Assembly: GCA_037355855.1 (NCBI GenBank)
Contig: CM074765.1
Coordinates: 4,374,192 to 4,438,191, forward strand
Reading direction: 5' to 3'
Length of the DNA: 64,000 nt
From: Pseudo-nitzschia pungens
Lineage: Eukaryota > Bacillariophyta > Bacillariophyceae > Bacillariales > Bacillariaceae
Every line of letters starts with the position of its first letter. Position 1 is the stretch's first letter. This document shows positions 11,923 through 23,589 of the stretch, one piece after another. A model generated the notes under the pieces. The model had not been told where the DNA came from and made no database searches. It worked only from the letters and a program-made list of their open reading frames with translations. A program made the translations under genes and the position numbers.

Positions 11923-12832
11923 CAACAAAACCGTTGTTGCTGTTGCTTTTGCTGCTGCTCAGGTATTCTCGTTTGTCGGATCTGCTCGTTGAAGTATTTG
12001 TAGAGTGGACTTATCATGAAAGGCAGTTCTGCTCGAGTGAAAATGGAGTTGGTGTTGTCTTTGACTAAAAGATGTTCTTCACTACCCTTTGTGCTACAGA
12101 TGATGGGTTTGTGAAGTAAGCAAACGTTTTTGGTGTGAAGAAGCGGTGTGCCGTAACTTACTCGTAAGGGTAAGCCTTACGAGTTAAAAAAATGCTTGTA
12201 GTGTGCAAGTTGAGGGAGGAAGAAAACGAAGCCAAAAGCGTTCGCGAGCAAGAATAACCACGAAGAAAATTATTGCATGGCACAAAAAGTAAGAGAATCA
12301 TCGTACGAGTAATGGTACGGTAAGGTTAGTCAGCACGAGTAGTTTCGTACTTCGCAGTTACTTCGTACAGTAAGTTACTGTACTTCGTACTTCGATTAGT
12401 TACTTATGCAAATCCCATCACTTTGTTCTACGAGTAAGTCACGTACTTGCACAACGTGCCGTCGAAAAAACTCACTACACAACCAAAACGGAAGATAGAA
12501 AACGTTCGTAACTACGAAGTACGTAACTTACTACGAAGTAAAATTAGTAGAAGTAATTAGTAGTACGTACTACGTAACCTTACATAAATTAGACCGCTCG
12601 GTCATCGGACGAAAACGAAAGAGAGAGAGATGGGAATGCAACATACCGGTACGGTTTGCGACCCAACGAGACTTGAGTACTAGTAACCTTACCTGTTACA
12701 AGTACATAAGCTTACCGTACAAATAATAATAGTAAAGTGCATAACCTTACCATGTAAACCTTACTGGTTGCATCACGAAATTGCGGTTCAGCGAATTCGC
12801 ACCCAACCATACCCGCAAATTCTACTTCCATA
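11923..12832. other. Intergenic stretch rich in GTAAGG/GTAACC words
   Basis: Dense in GTAACCTTAC-type and CTTCGTAC words (for example near 12160, 12300-12400, 12530-12580, 12680-12760). I see no supported coding region. Confidence 0.5.
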
Positions 12833-13042
12833 ATGAGTCTGCGGGAAATCATGTTTTTCTACAGTTCGTCCTCCAAAAAACATGTGTTGAGGGAATCGAA
12901 ACTACATTTAAGGGAAAAAAAATAAAGAAATTCCCGCAGAAGCAGAAGAAATTCCCGCAGAAGCCAAAAACGCTCCCGTAGAAGCCAAAAACGCTCCCGC
13001 AGAAGCAAAAAACGCTCCCGCAGCTGAGGGAAAAAGAAAAAA

Positions 13043-13092
13043 TTCCCGCAGACACCAATTTTGAACGAAAAAAAAATTGGTGTCTGCGGGAA
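13043..13092. repeat. Perfect hairpin 1 inside the foldback element
   Basis: The 5' arm TTCCCGCAGACACCAATTTT pairs fully with its reverse complement ending at 13092 around a short GAACGA-rich loop. The stem is about 20 bp. Confidence 0.9.
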
Positions 13093-13493
13093 TTATTTTT
13101 TTTTCCCGCAGGCTGCGGGAAAGTGCCCAAAAAATTGGAGCAAGCTTAATTACACTGGAGTAAGATTAAATACACTGGATCAAGCTTAAATAAATTGGAT
13201 CAAGGCTTGAATATACTGGAGCAAGCTCAAACAAAGCCGTTGGTGGCCAGCGCCCGGAGCCTAGCGTTTCCGACGTGGCCATTGACGTAGGCCCACCGAC
13301 GTGGCCATTGACATAGGCCCACCAACGTGGCCATTGACATAGGCCCCCCGTCCCGACAGAACGTTCCCGCAGCGTTAAAAACATTCCCTCAGAGTTAAAA
13401 ACGTTCCCTCAGCCTTCAGAACGTTCCCGCAGAAGCAAAAAACGCTCCCGCAGAAGCAAAAAACTTCCCTCAGCCTGAGGGAAAAAAAATAAA

Positions 13494-13542
13494 TTCCCGC
13501 AGCCACCAATTTTGAACGAAAAAAAAAATGGTGGCTGCGGGA
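13494..13542. repeat. Hairpin 2 inside the foldback element, compensatory to hairpin 1
   Basis: This has the same architecture as hairpin 1, but the stem carries GCCACC opposite GGTGGC where hairpin 1 has GACACC opposite GGTGTC. Pairing is preserved by a two-sided change. Confidence 0.85.
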
Positions 13543-13752
13543 ATTTATTTTTTTTCCCTCAGCTGCAGGAGTTTTTCATTTTTAGGGAGAAACGGTAATT
13601 CTTGAAGGAAAATTTTTACAACCGGGAATTTATTTTTTTTGCTTCTGCGGGAATTGCTTCATTTTTTTCCCTTAAATGTAGTTTCGATTCCCTCAACACA
13701 TGTTTTTTGGAGGACTAACTGTAGAAAAATATGATTTCCCGCAGACTCAATA

Positions 13753-15020
13753 TACGCGCACATACGTATTACAGTAACAATTACTGTACAAGTATTTGCT
13801 TGGTTGATTTGATAGTGAACCAATGGCGTTCGGACGTTCACCAAAAACGACGAAGAGAATGTCTTCCGAAATCATTATCACAACCATAGATGACAAATTA
13901 ATACTGGTAAGGTTTACTTTATTATTTTTGTGAATCAAAAAGAGCAATGGAACTGCGGCATGATGTGCATTTTCGCAAACCCGACACGTGCGACTTCGGA
14001 ATGATTAAAATTGTTGCCGAAAGATGCCTTGCTTCGTCCGTTACTAACATGAAAAATGTTGGTATTTCGTGAGGTACAAACCGTCTGTAGCACATAGTGT
14101 TACGTTCGAAGGATGGACGATCTAGAACCAGAATTTCATGAGTTCTCGAGTTGAATCTATGCTGTGATAGCACGCCACGCACGATATTACGCACTACTAC
14201 TTCGGCAAAGAACCCATACTAGCATGCGGTATGCGATGGTTCATATTCGATTCGGCGAGCAAGTCGGCAAAACCGCCACATACACTAATCTTACTGTTCA
14301 AAAGCAATAAACATATTATTCGCGGTACACAACGGGTACAAGTACTGTATTTGGACGACTAGTGATGGAACACCGAAATCGGCGCATGCAATATTTGTCG
14401 GAGAACTTATCGAAGAAAATAGTGTTTGTTCTCTCTTCCTCGAAATATTAGTATCATTGAACGAATTAAGAAAATAGCGATTAGCAAAGGAAACAATTGC
14501 ACCTGAAGAAACCATCTGGTCAATCCCGCGCAGCTTAAATACGTTCTGTTTCCTCCGACAAGTGTAGAACGTTCGAGCGATTGTTCCATTCATTCTTCGC
14601 TCAAAACAGCTGCTGTCAACCGGGTAATTTACGACTGGGAGTTCGCGTTGCTCGTGCCGATCGACGCGGCCTATCCGACCGCCAGGTTGGCTCGCAACCT
14701 TGTTTTGGTTTCGAGAGAGATGATTGATTTTGAGAGGGAGAACGCTTCCGGGAATGCTTCGGAAAGAAAGAAAACGCGGGACCAAACCCGCAGTTTTTAA
14801 ATTTATGCGATAGTTGTGCGAATTATCTTGCTTTCTCGGCTGTCGGCGAGCTCGACCTGCCCCGCTGCCATTCCTATGAGTTCGGTTTCGGTGCCGCCGT
14901 CATCATCTCAAAACAAAAGATCAATCAAAACATCAACATCAACATCAACATTAACATGAGCATCATCACCAGCATTATTTTACCCTACGATACCAACATG
15001 AGAATCATCGGAACTCGGAA
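13753..15020. other. Region with two unassigned minus-strand frames
   Basis: Minus-strand frames of 164 codons (14785-14291) and 90 codons (14194-13922) lie close together. Neither has recognisable domains and I could not find a convincing splice that joins them, so they are not called as a gene. A CATCAACATCAA run sits at about 14930-14960. Confidence 0.3.
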
Positions 15021-15329
15021 CATCACTCAAAAGTACAAATACTGCTGTTGGTACTAAACAGGAAAAGGTTGGGACCCCCTGAATTGGGTCTGAATGAACT
15101 ACTATCATCCAGGCCAGCAGTATAGTAGCTTTTAGAATTCATTCGAGTAATTCGGGTAGTAGAACAAGAAGTTGCAGTTTCTTGTTAGTAGGCGTTAGTA
15201 GTATCACCAATAAACAACATGACATGATAATACCACTACTACTTTAGAAGGACATTATGGATTTGGGACTCTTTGAGGAAATAAATAATCAGCAAAAAGA
15301 ACATTCTTAATTTAGTGCTGGTGGTTCTG

Positions 15330-15905
15330 CTTGCAATGCATCTATGGCACATTTTCTAGCTGCTCAGTTCAATCTTGTATGGTCATACTGCTGGTATCAC
15401 AACGATGTCATAAAGAACTTGAATCATTGTGGAAGGAAATTGAGTCAGAACCCTTTTGTTGTAATTTGGGCAACATGAACTCATCACATACTTCAGTCAA
15501 AAATTTCGGGAAAAACGTTCACAGATATTGCAGGGAGCATTCTGAATCAAAATTGGTGATCATCTCCATGATGCTAGTGTTTGACATGATGTGTATCTAC
15601 CAGTGGAATAAAGTTGAAGTGTTCAGCCCACCTTTGATGTCCTTATTGCCGAAAGTGCTGGCATTGTCTATCATTTGGAGGGCATGATCATGTTTGGTGG
15701 ATATTGGCAAGGCACGAAGCACAAATTTTAAATCATTATTTGCTCCCAAAATAGTTGGCAGATTTCCTGCTCCTTGGCACATATGAAGTTGGTTTAAATC
15801 AATACTGTCTGTAGCATCTCTTTCTTCTGCTGTACTCAGCACTATCCTAGTACAATTGTATGCAAAGAATGGATTGATTTTGTATTGAAGTATAAGGTAC
15901 CACAA
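15330..15905 (-). pseudogene. Possible decayed coding fragment
   Basis: On the minus strand a 102-codon frame (15905-15597) ends in NTSTLFHW and is followed, after a stop, by peptide-like segments (SNTSIMEMITNF, then FFPKFLTEVCDEFM) interrupted by further stops in nearby frames. This looks like a broken old coding sequence, perhaps transposon-derived. I cannot name the family, and a chance pattern is possible. Confidence 0.2.
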
Positions 15906-18455
15906 GGAAAACAGCTTTCCAAAATTGGAGAGTTGGGGAAGGTTTGTAATGGTGACGTTGTTATCTCCAGTCTATGACATGGGGTTATGCCAACTCTTTT
16001 CTAACAAATGAAAGGAATAATTGCCATCTGTGGTCTGTGGCAGTTGAGAATAGTCTTACTGCTGGTGCTATTTCTTTTTGCAATTAGTGTTTTTAGTTTT
16101 ATTTGTATTGCAAAATTTTGTTGATTTCATCCAAATTTAATACATTATATACTTGAAAAAATGATTACTACAAGTATTTTTTCTCCTGCTACTATTTTCA
16201 AAAACAACTTCCTCCAACATCCTGCTGCACCCATCCATCCCATGAATTCAAAACCACATTTTTTGCATGTATGCCTCATCTTTCGTAGGAGTGTATTGTT
16301 GGAACTGAATCATCTTTCTTGGTACTCCATATTTATTAAGCGCATTCAGAATAGATTACTATATTCAACTCATGGATGTTTTTACTACTATTTCTTCTTG
16401 GTTATATTCCTATTTCTTCTTCTCCTCCTTCTTGTTTGACAAACTCCAACCTAAAATATGACACACGACCACTACTACTCAATGACAGGTTCTTGAATAC
16501 CATCAATTCATGCAAATGATAAAACATCATTCCAAACTTAAGATTCAAGCAAAGCATCTTCACTCATTTCCCACCATAGCTCGTCCTTCTTTTAGCAAGG
16601 GGGTGCCTGCTGGTGCATGCTGGTGGCAGCACAAGAAGAAGAAGAAGCAATTGCAAACAAATGATTCTTCTTCTACTACTACTACTACTACTACTACTAC
16701 TCGTATTAGTATTATTACTAGGACTAATAGTACCCCCACGACCTTGTCGGCGTGATATTTTGCAAACTTACTGTCCTTCTCCATTGGCGTTGCATTTGAG
16801 AGATGGTGAGCGCTTCTACTACTAGCAGCAGGGGCATGTTGGTAGAAAGAAGTTGATTGCCTCTTGCCTGCTACTACTACTAGTATGTAAGTTACCGGGA
16901 CAATCCTTTGCATTGTGAAGAGCTTCCTCTGACACAGAGTCAAGAGTCGTCCAACACACTGCTACTACCGCCAGTAAGGTTACGCGAATACGAGGAGTAT
17001 GACCACGATTACGAGTAACAGCACCGGTAATTAACCCAAGTCACACAAGTTTTTTGTAATAAAAAATGATTGTAAAATTAAAATAAAGATTGATTCGGGA
17101 GCGCGGTCACGAGTCAGAAGATTGATCATACGGAACGCATGAGTAACCTTAACCTTAAGTGTACGGTACCGAGGTACGTACGTAGATGATGGCTAACAGA
17201 AAAGATAGTCGTCAAAACGGTTTCATACAAATACCGGTAAGATTACCTGTCCCGTAACCTTACCGTTACAATACTCCTACGAGTAATTTTCAAAATCTTT
17301 GCGTACGTACGAGTAAGGTTACGTACGACTCGAGTCGTGAGAGGGATTTCGGACAATACAGTAATTTGTAATTTTGATGAAAGGGTTCTTTGATTGAGCC
17401 CCATACCGTACGGTACAAGTAAGACTCGCAATCATTTGGGACGTGCGCAGTCGCAAGTAACCTTACTCGCGCTTATTGGACTTTAGGATGCACGTCCGGC
17501 GATGCGATATTGAGTAAGGTAACCTTACCGAGCAAGACAGCACGTTCCTACCTTCGAAGTGGCAAGACATAAGACAAGGCATGCGCGGCTCGACAAATTC
17601 GGCCTCAGCATCGCGTCATCCAATTCCGTTATCGAATCGCCGAATTCAACCGCAATTTCCCGCGTAACGGAAGAAATAATTAGGCCCGACGTTGGACTAC
17701 GGGGGTTCAACCATGGGAGAACCTTCCATTTCCCTTGAGCAACGGAATGAAGGAAGGTATGAACATATTCATAGTATTGATACAAAAAACAAGTAGCATC
17801 GAACATGCTAAAAACAACACTGAGACACACAATGCAGTGGAAAACAACTACAAGTAGAGTTAATTTAACCGTAGTAAGGTTACAGTGGTGTAATTACCGG
17901 TATGAGGGGTGCGTTTAGTTCGGAACCGAAAATTCCTGTCCGAAGATTTTTGCGATAGTACATGTGGTTGTATTGGAAGAGTACGGTAATTATGTGATTG
18001 GTTTGCGCTCTACCGAGGACACCCGATACTTCCCATCGACGAAAACACGGAAGGCAATTGCACTCCATCCAATACCTCTCTTCCCGTACGGTACAAGAGT
18101 AAGCCTACAGGTAATCTTGAGGTTACCGGTAAGGTTACGGTAGGTGCAGTCCATTCCATTCTATTCCATTCCAGAGCAAAACGAAAGAAAACGACAACTC
18201 TGAACGATCGATCGATCGATCGAAGGATTGAACGACGGAACGACGGAACGGAGGTGCTGATCAACCTCCCGACCAGTCCGGATTTGATTCGACAGTCGAC
18301 AACAGTGTTCATCCGCGATCCTTTCTTCACTTGAATAAGGTTGGGAGTGGATTGATTCGATAGTTACCCACAAATCTCGACATCATCAACACAACGTCAA
18401 CGTCAACGTCTACGTCCCCACCCAACACATTCGTCCTTTTGGTGTTTGTTCCTTC
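15906..18455. other. Intergenic stretch
   Basis: Holds a TAC/ACT trinucleotide run (about 16672-16702, repeated weakly near 16870) and many GTAAGGTTAC/GTAACCTTAC words between 16970 and 18140. Frames through the trinucleotide run give poly-Thr or poly-Val on the two strands and are not convincing genes. The last ~100 bp approach the 5' region of the gene at 18893. Confidence 0.45.
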
Positions 18456-18548
18456 CATCACATCACATCACATCACATCACATCACATCACATCACATCA
18501 CATCACATCACATCACATCGCATCGCATCGCATCACATCGCAACGCAT
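18456..18548. repeat. (CATCA)n pentanucleotide microsatellite upstream of a gene
   Basis: About 14 CATCA units run from 18458, followed by CATCG variants. It lies about 350-440 bp upstream of the ATG at 18893, probably in that gene's promoter or 5' leader. Confidence 0.9.
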
Positions 18549-18892
18549 TGCATCGCAACGAGCGATTCTCTTCCCTTTCGCAACAACGTGAAGCGAAAGG
18601 CAAAGCATCGAGCATCGCGCATCGCAGGGAAGGAAGGAATCAACCGAGAGCACATTCGAATCGAAAGTGAATTGAACTGCTACACGTAGTTCTCTCGTCA
18701 CTGCCTTGATTGATTGATTGATTGATTGGCTTTGCTTCCCTCCCCCTGCGTTGCACAAAAACTCCCACAGCGTACTCCGCTCCGATTCGCAGTTCCACAC
18801 CCTCCAATCCACAACCATAACACAAGTAATATATTATAACTGCAACGCAACGCAGCACAACGCAATTCAAGCCAACTCGAGCCAACCAAAGC

Positions 18893-21793
18893 ATGGTGTT
18901 TCTATCCAAGGGCATTTCTTGGTCCCTGAAATGGAAGCTATTTGATAGAACCCACGATAATTCCGGAACGAACACCGGTGGATCGAGCCACGGCCGGCGT
19001 CGTCGTGGTCGCTCATTGCAGCAGCATACACAGACCCATCTTTCGGAGGCATCCCACAAGGATCAGAATCAGAATCAGAGTCATCGTAATCAACATCAAC
19101 ATCAACACCAACATCAACATCAACATCAACACCAACACCAGCAGCACAACTTTTCTTCTTCTTCCGAACACAATAACAACCTGAACCAGAATCACACCAA
19201 TACCAATAACAATAACGATAACAACCACCGCAACTCATCCTCCGACCACGAGAGCCAGAGCACCAGCAGCAGCACCACAAACACGACATCGACCGCGACT
19301 CCACCACGAATCCCGGTGCTTCCCCAGGCGGCGCGGTTCGGGTTTCATTCACCGTCAAATGCGTTTGTCGACCATTCCACGGGAAGCCTTACCCATGACG
19401 TTGTCGTTAACAACAATGCCAACAACAATGCCAACAACAAGGGCAATGGCTCCCGGCGCCGCCGCGGGGTGTCGACGACGAGCACAGGGGGCAGCATCCA
19501 CCGGACCTGTCTCTGGGACGGGACGATTGTCAAGTCGACCAAGCAGCAGCAGAACCACCACCAGAACAAGAATCAACATCAACATCAAAATCAAAATCAA
19601 CATCAAAATCGACTACAAACGCCTCCGCGAGTCGTTGGCAATCACCGCGGAGGAGTCGATGAGCAGCAGCAGCAGCAGCAGCAGCGCCAGTGGCACAAAC
19701 AACAATCAATACGTTCCTCTCCACTGAGAAACATTCCCCTGGCCTTTCGAAACACCTTTCAGTGCCTTCCCTCGGTGTCCGCTACCATCGAGGAAGACGA
19801 GGTCAGCATCGCCAACGACGACATTATCCTCGAGAAGGTCAACTTCAACGATGAAAACAATGCGGACCGCAATGGCGACGTCCACAGCTGCTGCTCCTCT
19901 TCTTCTGCTTCGTCGTCGTCATCATCTTCGTCTTCGTCCTCCTCTGCATCATCGTGTTCGTCTTCGGTCCGCACGGAAAAGACCAGCGAAACGATGCTCT
20001 ACAACACATCCGATTGGTTGCAAACGATCCAGACATCGGAGACGGGTGGTGCATCCCATGCCACGTCCTGCGACGATGAAACCATTGTGGCAAGCCCGAG
20101 CAGCAACAGCAACAGCAACAGCAACCAGAACAGAAACAAATACCAAGACAAATACATTAACAAATACAAAAACAATTGCAGTAGCAATAGCAATAGCAAT
20201 AACAAGAGCAGGCTTGGTGAGGCTTCTCCCAATCCATTTGTGCCCCGTCACGTGGACACAGACACAGACACAGACCCCAACAACCCCAACACAACCACAA
20301 CCACAACCCTACCACAGCCGCGGCGACGAATGAGCAGCAGCGGCTGGCAAACCAAGCGAACACAAAAGCACAAGCGGCAGCTGCCAAGGAATCGCCACCA
20401 TCGCAATCCCCTCTATTGGTGGGACGTCGATACTTCCAGAATGGAGCGCAACTCCAACGGCAACGGCATTGGCAACTCGAACAACAACACAACGGCAACC
20501 TCGAATGACAATGCTACCTCCCACCATTCCTTCCTCTGGTTCTCGTCCAAGCATCAGCATCAGCATCAGCAAGATCAGCAGCCGAAACAACAGAAACAGC
20601 AGACCCCCACCTGGGTCCGTTCCGACGAGGATCCGAGCCCATTCTCCCCAAAAGAATCCCAAGTACAACCCCAAACTACCACCTTTGTCAAGGTTCGAAA
20701 GCAAAACACCAACAAGGAACACTCCCGCCTGAAGAAACGGATGCTCGAGGCCGCGCGAAGTCGCGCTTCCATCGCGGACGGATCCGGGTCCTCCTGCGCC
20801 TCCTCCTCGTCGTCTTCGTCATCATCTGCCACCGTGGTTCGGGTTGTGGATGGCGGATGCCCTAGTGATGGCAGTGGCAGTGGCAGTGGCGATCGTGATG
20901 GCAGTGGCGATTTGAAAGATGGTGATGAGCAACACCACGAAAAAATCGAGGTCCAGATCGTCACCGGCTCCGATGCCAGCGCAAACGCAAACGCCAATGG
21001 AAACGCCAACATCAACGCTAACGCCAACGCTACAAAGGCCTCGGCCTCGGCAACTGCCTCTACCTCCGCTTCTGCTTCTGCCAGGAGCGCTTCCCCTTCC
21101 CCATCCTCTCTAGCCGCATGCCTGCTGCGCAGCCGCAACCGCAATCGCCGGCTCCGAAACCGGTCCTCCTCCCTTTCCAACCTCCAGCTCGTCGGATCCG
21201 TAGAGCTAGACGTTGACGATGAGACAAGAGGGAAAACAAAAACGAGAGCGAGAATTAAAACAAAAGGGAAAACAAAAACGAAGGAGAACGCGAAAACTCC
21301 AACTTCAACCCCAATACCAGCCAAAAGAGACCCGGATGGGGCGCAATCGCGGGCTCCAGCTGGCACGGAGGATGATCCTTGCCACGCTCGGTACTCTCCC
21401 AACAACGAGCAGCCAGATCCACCCGTTCTCTCGGACGATTTCTACTCCGATCCCTCCTTCGTGGCATCTGCCTCCTGCTCATCATCATCCTCTTGGTCTT
21501 CCTCCTCCTCCTCTTGCTCGTCGTCCTGCTCGTCGTCGCTCCCCTCCACCGCGATCCTCGACACGGACGTGGAAATGGAAATGGACATGGACATTGGCAA
21601 GGATGTTGGCAAGGATGTTGGCATCCATGTCGACATCAATGCGGGCATCGTTGACCAAGACCAAGACGCGGACACGATCCAGTCGCCGCATCGACACCCT
21701 ATCTCTCTAACGCTCCAGCGGACGGGATCCTGGACCCTTTCGGCACCCCGCAGCAGCACGGTGGCCAATGCGGGAGGAGGGACGGGATCTTGA
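18893..21793 (+). CDS. Large low-complexity (Asn/Gln/His/Ser-rich) protein
   Basis: Uninterrupted 966-codon frame from ATG at 18893. The first 20 residues (MVFLSKGISWSLKWKLFDRT) are the only ordinary-looking N-terminal segment. The rest is dominated by NQH-rich runs (about residues 60-130 and 220-290), poly-Ser tracts (about 340-370, 655-670, 850-880), Asp/Glu-rich and Asn-Ala repeats, and a Val/Gly/Asp-rich segment near the end. Short ordered islands include NIPLAFRNTFQCLPSVSATIEEDEV and a basic LKKRMLEAARSRASI segment. No known domain, signal peptide or membrane segment is visible. The composition suggests an intrinsically disordered protein, possibly nuclear. The long open frame amid AT-rich flanks and GC-rich codons argues that it is real. 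Alternate-frame ORFs across it are shadows of its repeats. Confidence 0.7.
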   Translation: MVFLSKGISWSLKWKLFDRTHDNSGTNTGGSSHGRRRRGRSLQQHTQTHLSEASHKDQNQNQSHRNQHQHQHQHQHQHQHQHQQHNFSSSSEHNNNLNQNHTNTNNNNDNNHRNSSSDHESQSTSSSTTNTTSTATPPRIPVLPQAARFGFHSPSNAFVDHSTGSLTHDVVVNNNANNNANNKGNGSRRRRGVSTTSTGGSIHRTCLWDGTIVKSTKQQQNHHQNKNQHQHQNQNQHQNRLQTPPRVVGNHRGGVDEQQQQQQQRQWHKQQSIRSSPLRNIPLAFRNTFQCLPSVSATIEEDEVSIANDDIILEKVNFNDENNADRNGDVHSCCSSSSASSSSSSSSSSSSASSCSSSVRTEKTSETMLYNTSDWLQTIQTSETGGASHATSCDDETIVASPSSNSNSNSNQNRNKYQDKYINKYKNNCSSNSNSNNKSRLGEASPNPFVPRHVDTDTDTDPNNPNTTTTTTLPQPRRRMSSSGWQTKRTQKHKRQLPRNRHHRNPLYWWDVDTSRMERNSNGNGIGNSNNNTTATSNDNATSHHSFLWFSSKHQHQHQQDQQPKQQKQQTPTWVRSDEDPSPFSPKESQVQPQTTTFVKVRKQNTNKEHSRLKKRMLEAARSRASIADGSGSSCASSSSSSSSSATVVRVVDGGCPSDGSGSGSGDRDGSGDLKDGDEQHHEKIEVQIVTGSDASANANANGNANINANANATKASASATASTSASASARSASPSPSSLAACLLRSRNRNRRLRNRSSSLSNLQLVGSVELDVDDETRGKTKTRARIKTKGKTKTKENAKTPTSTPIPAKRDPDGAQSRAPAGTEDDPCHARYSPNNEQPDPPVLSDDFYSDPSFVASASCSSSSSWSSSSSSCSSSCSSSLPSTAILDTDVEMEMDMDIGKDVGKDVGIHVDINAGIVDQDQDADTIQSPHRHPISLTLQRTGSWTLSAPRSSTVANAGGGTGS

Positions 21794-23589
21794 GGAACGA
21801 AACGGAACGAAATGAAAAGAAAAGAAAAGAAAAAGAAGAACCGTCCAAGCGACCCAAGTGACCCAAGCCACTCAAGCAACCCAAGGAACCCAAGCAACCG
21901 AAGCAACCGAAGCAGCCAACGCTCCAAAACATAACCTCCAAAAGTATTCTTTGTGTGTCGGACAGGACAAGGCAAGGCAACTTGATAATTGAATTGAATT
22001 GAATTGAATTGCATTGTATTGCTCTGCTTTGCATTGCATCGCAGAGCGGACGCCTTGTGCTTTTATCCTCTGCTTCTCTCGGCTGGAAAGCGTCTAATCT
22101 AACGCCGACCAACCGTCACGTCCCATCGATCGATCGAAGAGTGTCTGTCTACCAAGGAACGAAGGAACAAACGAGCAGCGTACTGCACTGAATCGAATCG
22201 AATGGAATGGAGCCAGATTGGGCACAGCGTAGATGGTGGGGCAAGAGGGATGCCACCTTACACAAAGTGTGTGTGCGCGTAACTCCTTCGTTACGGATCA
22301 AGTGTATTGCAATGCGCTTTACGATTGTTTTGCATACTCTTACTTACATTTGATTGCAAGTGTGATATCATTTTGATGATCGTAATAGCAATTTGGAAGA
22401 ATCATTGCACACTGTAGCTGTATGCTACAGTACCGATCCTACTACCGCGGGGTACGGTCATCACCAACGATATATAATGGGAACCGGATACCCGGCCCTG
22501 CAGTCAGCGAGCAAGCGCACAAGCACACGATTGAATCATACAGCCCTACGGTAAACCGTTCGGTACAGCGCGACTACAGCGCTGTTCGCTAGTGCGATAG
22601 TACGAGAAAGCTGCTCCTGTGATGGATACAAAGCTGAGCTGAGCTGAAGCTCCCACGTCTTTTACATCTCCTTTTTGTAAAAAAATTAAGCAACTTATCA
22701 TGCCCTTCATAGATCGATTTCTTTGCACCTCTCTCTAGGGGAGTATCTTGTAGTATCGTTGCTATTTATTGTCAACGGGCAACTATCAACTTAAATCTAC
22801 CGTAGATCCAGCTCTAACATAACCACTAGTAGTATTCATACTTTGCCTTTCCTTGAGCCTTGAGAATTGGGCCACGGACTCTAGTAAAAAAATAATACCG
22901 AAGTACTTGTACGGTACCCAACAACTGCTGATCATATCTTCTTTTTCTATTTTTTTAAATTTTGAGGGTCAGAGATAATGATGCTTTGGCGTTCCTGGTT
23001 ACACGGAATACTATTAGTACGAAGCATTGTGGTATTATTATTGCTTTTTTTATTACTACTACCGTACTATTATTTTAATATTATTTTAAGAAAGAGTAAC
23101 CTTACGTGTAATACGTATACGGTAACCGGTAATCTTATGTATTACTTCGTACGAAGTAAGATTACTTCGTACGTAGTAGTTTCGTATTTGCTTCTTTACG
23201 ATCAAGAAGCAGGTAAGTCTTACTTCTATTCAACAGAAGTACGAAGAGATAGGGTTACTTCCACTTCGTAACCTTACGTAACCTTACCGTAATATTAGTG
23301 GAGTTCTGAATTTTACCTAACATCTCTTATTATTAATAATAAGAGATCATTATTTGTTCACAACGGAACTCGTACTTCGCCAGAAGAGAGAGCTCCTCGA
23401 GAGAGGAAAAAAGGTTAAAAACTGACAAAATCGCTGTTTTTAAAGAGTAGAATGATTGGCGCTCCGGTAAGCGTGTGGAGTTGCAAATGTCCCGTCAGGA
23501 GCGGTCAAAAACGCGTAATGGGATACAAATGCATTATTATGGTGCACTTTACTGAGCATTTTATGGTGCATTTTACAGCTATGCCCTTC
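21794..23589. other. Intergenic stretch with one dispersed-repeat copy
   Basis: Begins with GAAACGGAAC/AAAGAAAAG and AAGCAACC low-complexity tracts and an (AATTG)n run (21988-22012). A copy of the dispersed family occupies about 22440-22760, followed by GTAACC/GTAAGG words near 23095-23290. No gene supported. Confidence 0.5.
22440..22760. repeat. Dispersed-repeat copy, right half
   Basis: Shares with 2620-2960 the ordered modules ACCGGATACCCG, GAGCAAGC, CACACGATTG, GAGCTGAGCTGA, ATCATGCCC and finally CTAGGGGAGTATCTTGTAGT (22735-22754). The inverted left arm seen at 2214-2245 is not found here, so this copy is truncated or solitary. Confidence 0.65.

Larger units (their letters stand above)
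12833..13750. mobile_element. Foldback element with ~115-bp inverted repeats and probable TA target duplication
   Basis: The left arm begins TGAGTCTGCGGGAAATCAT at 12834 and runs to about 12957. The right arm (about 13630-13749) is its reverse complement with only a few mismatches. Each end is one base from a TA dinucleotide (12831-12832 and 13751-13752), as in Tc1/mariner-type insertions. The interior has no transposase. It holds CCCGCAG-containing repeats, four ~20-bp ACTGGA(G/T)CAAGCTTAA-like units (13135-13230), three ~26-bp CGTGGCCATTGAC units (13271-13345), and two long hairpins. Short frames crossing the arms encode the same peptide twice because the arms are copies. Confidence 0.85.

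Noticed and set aside
13922..14785. Two adjacent minus-strand frames as one spliced gene
   Set aside because: I found no convincing phase-compatible GT-AG pair and no recognisable domain.
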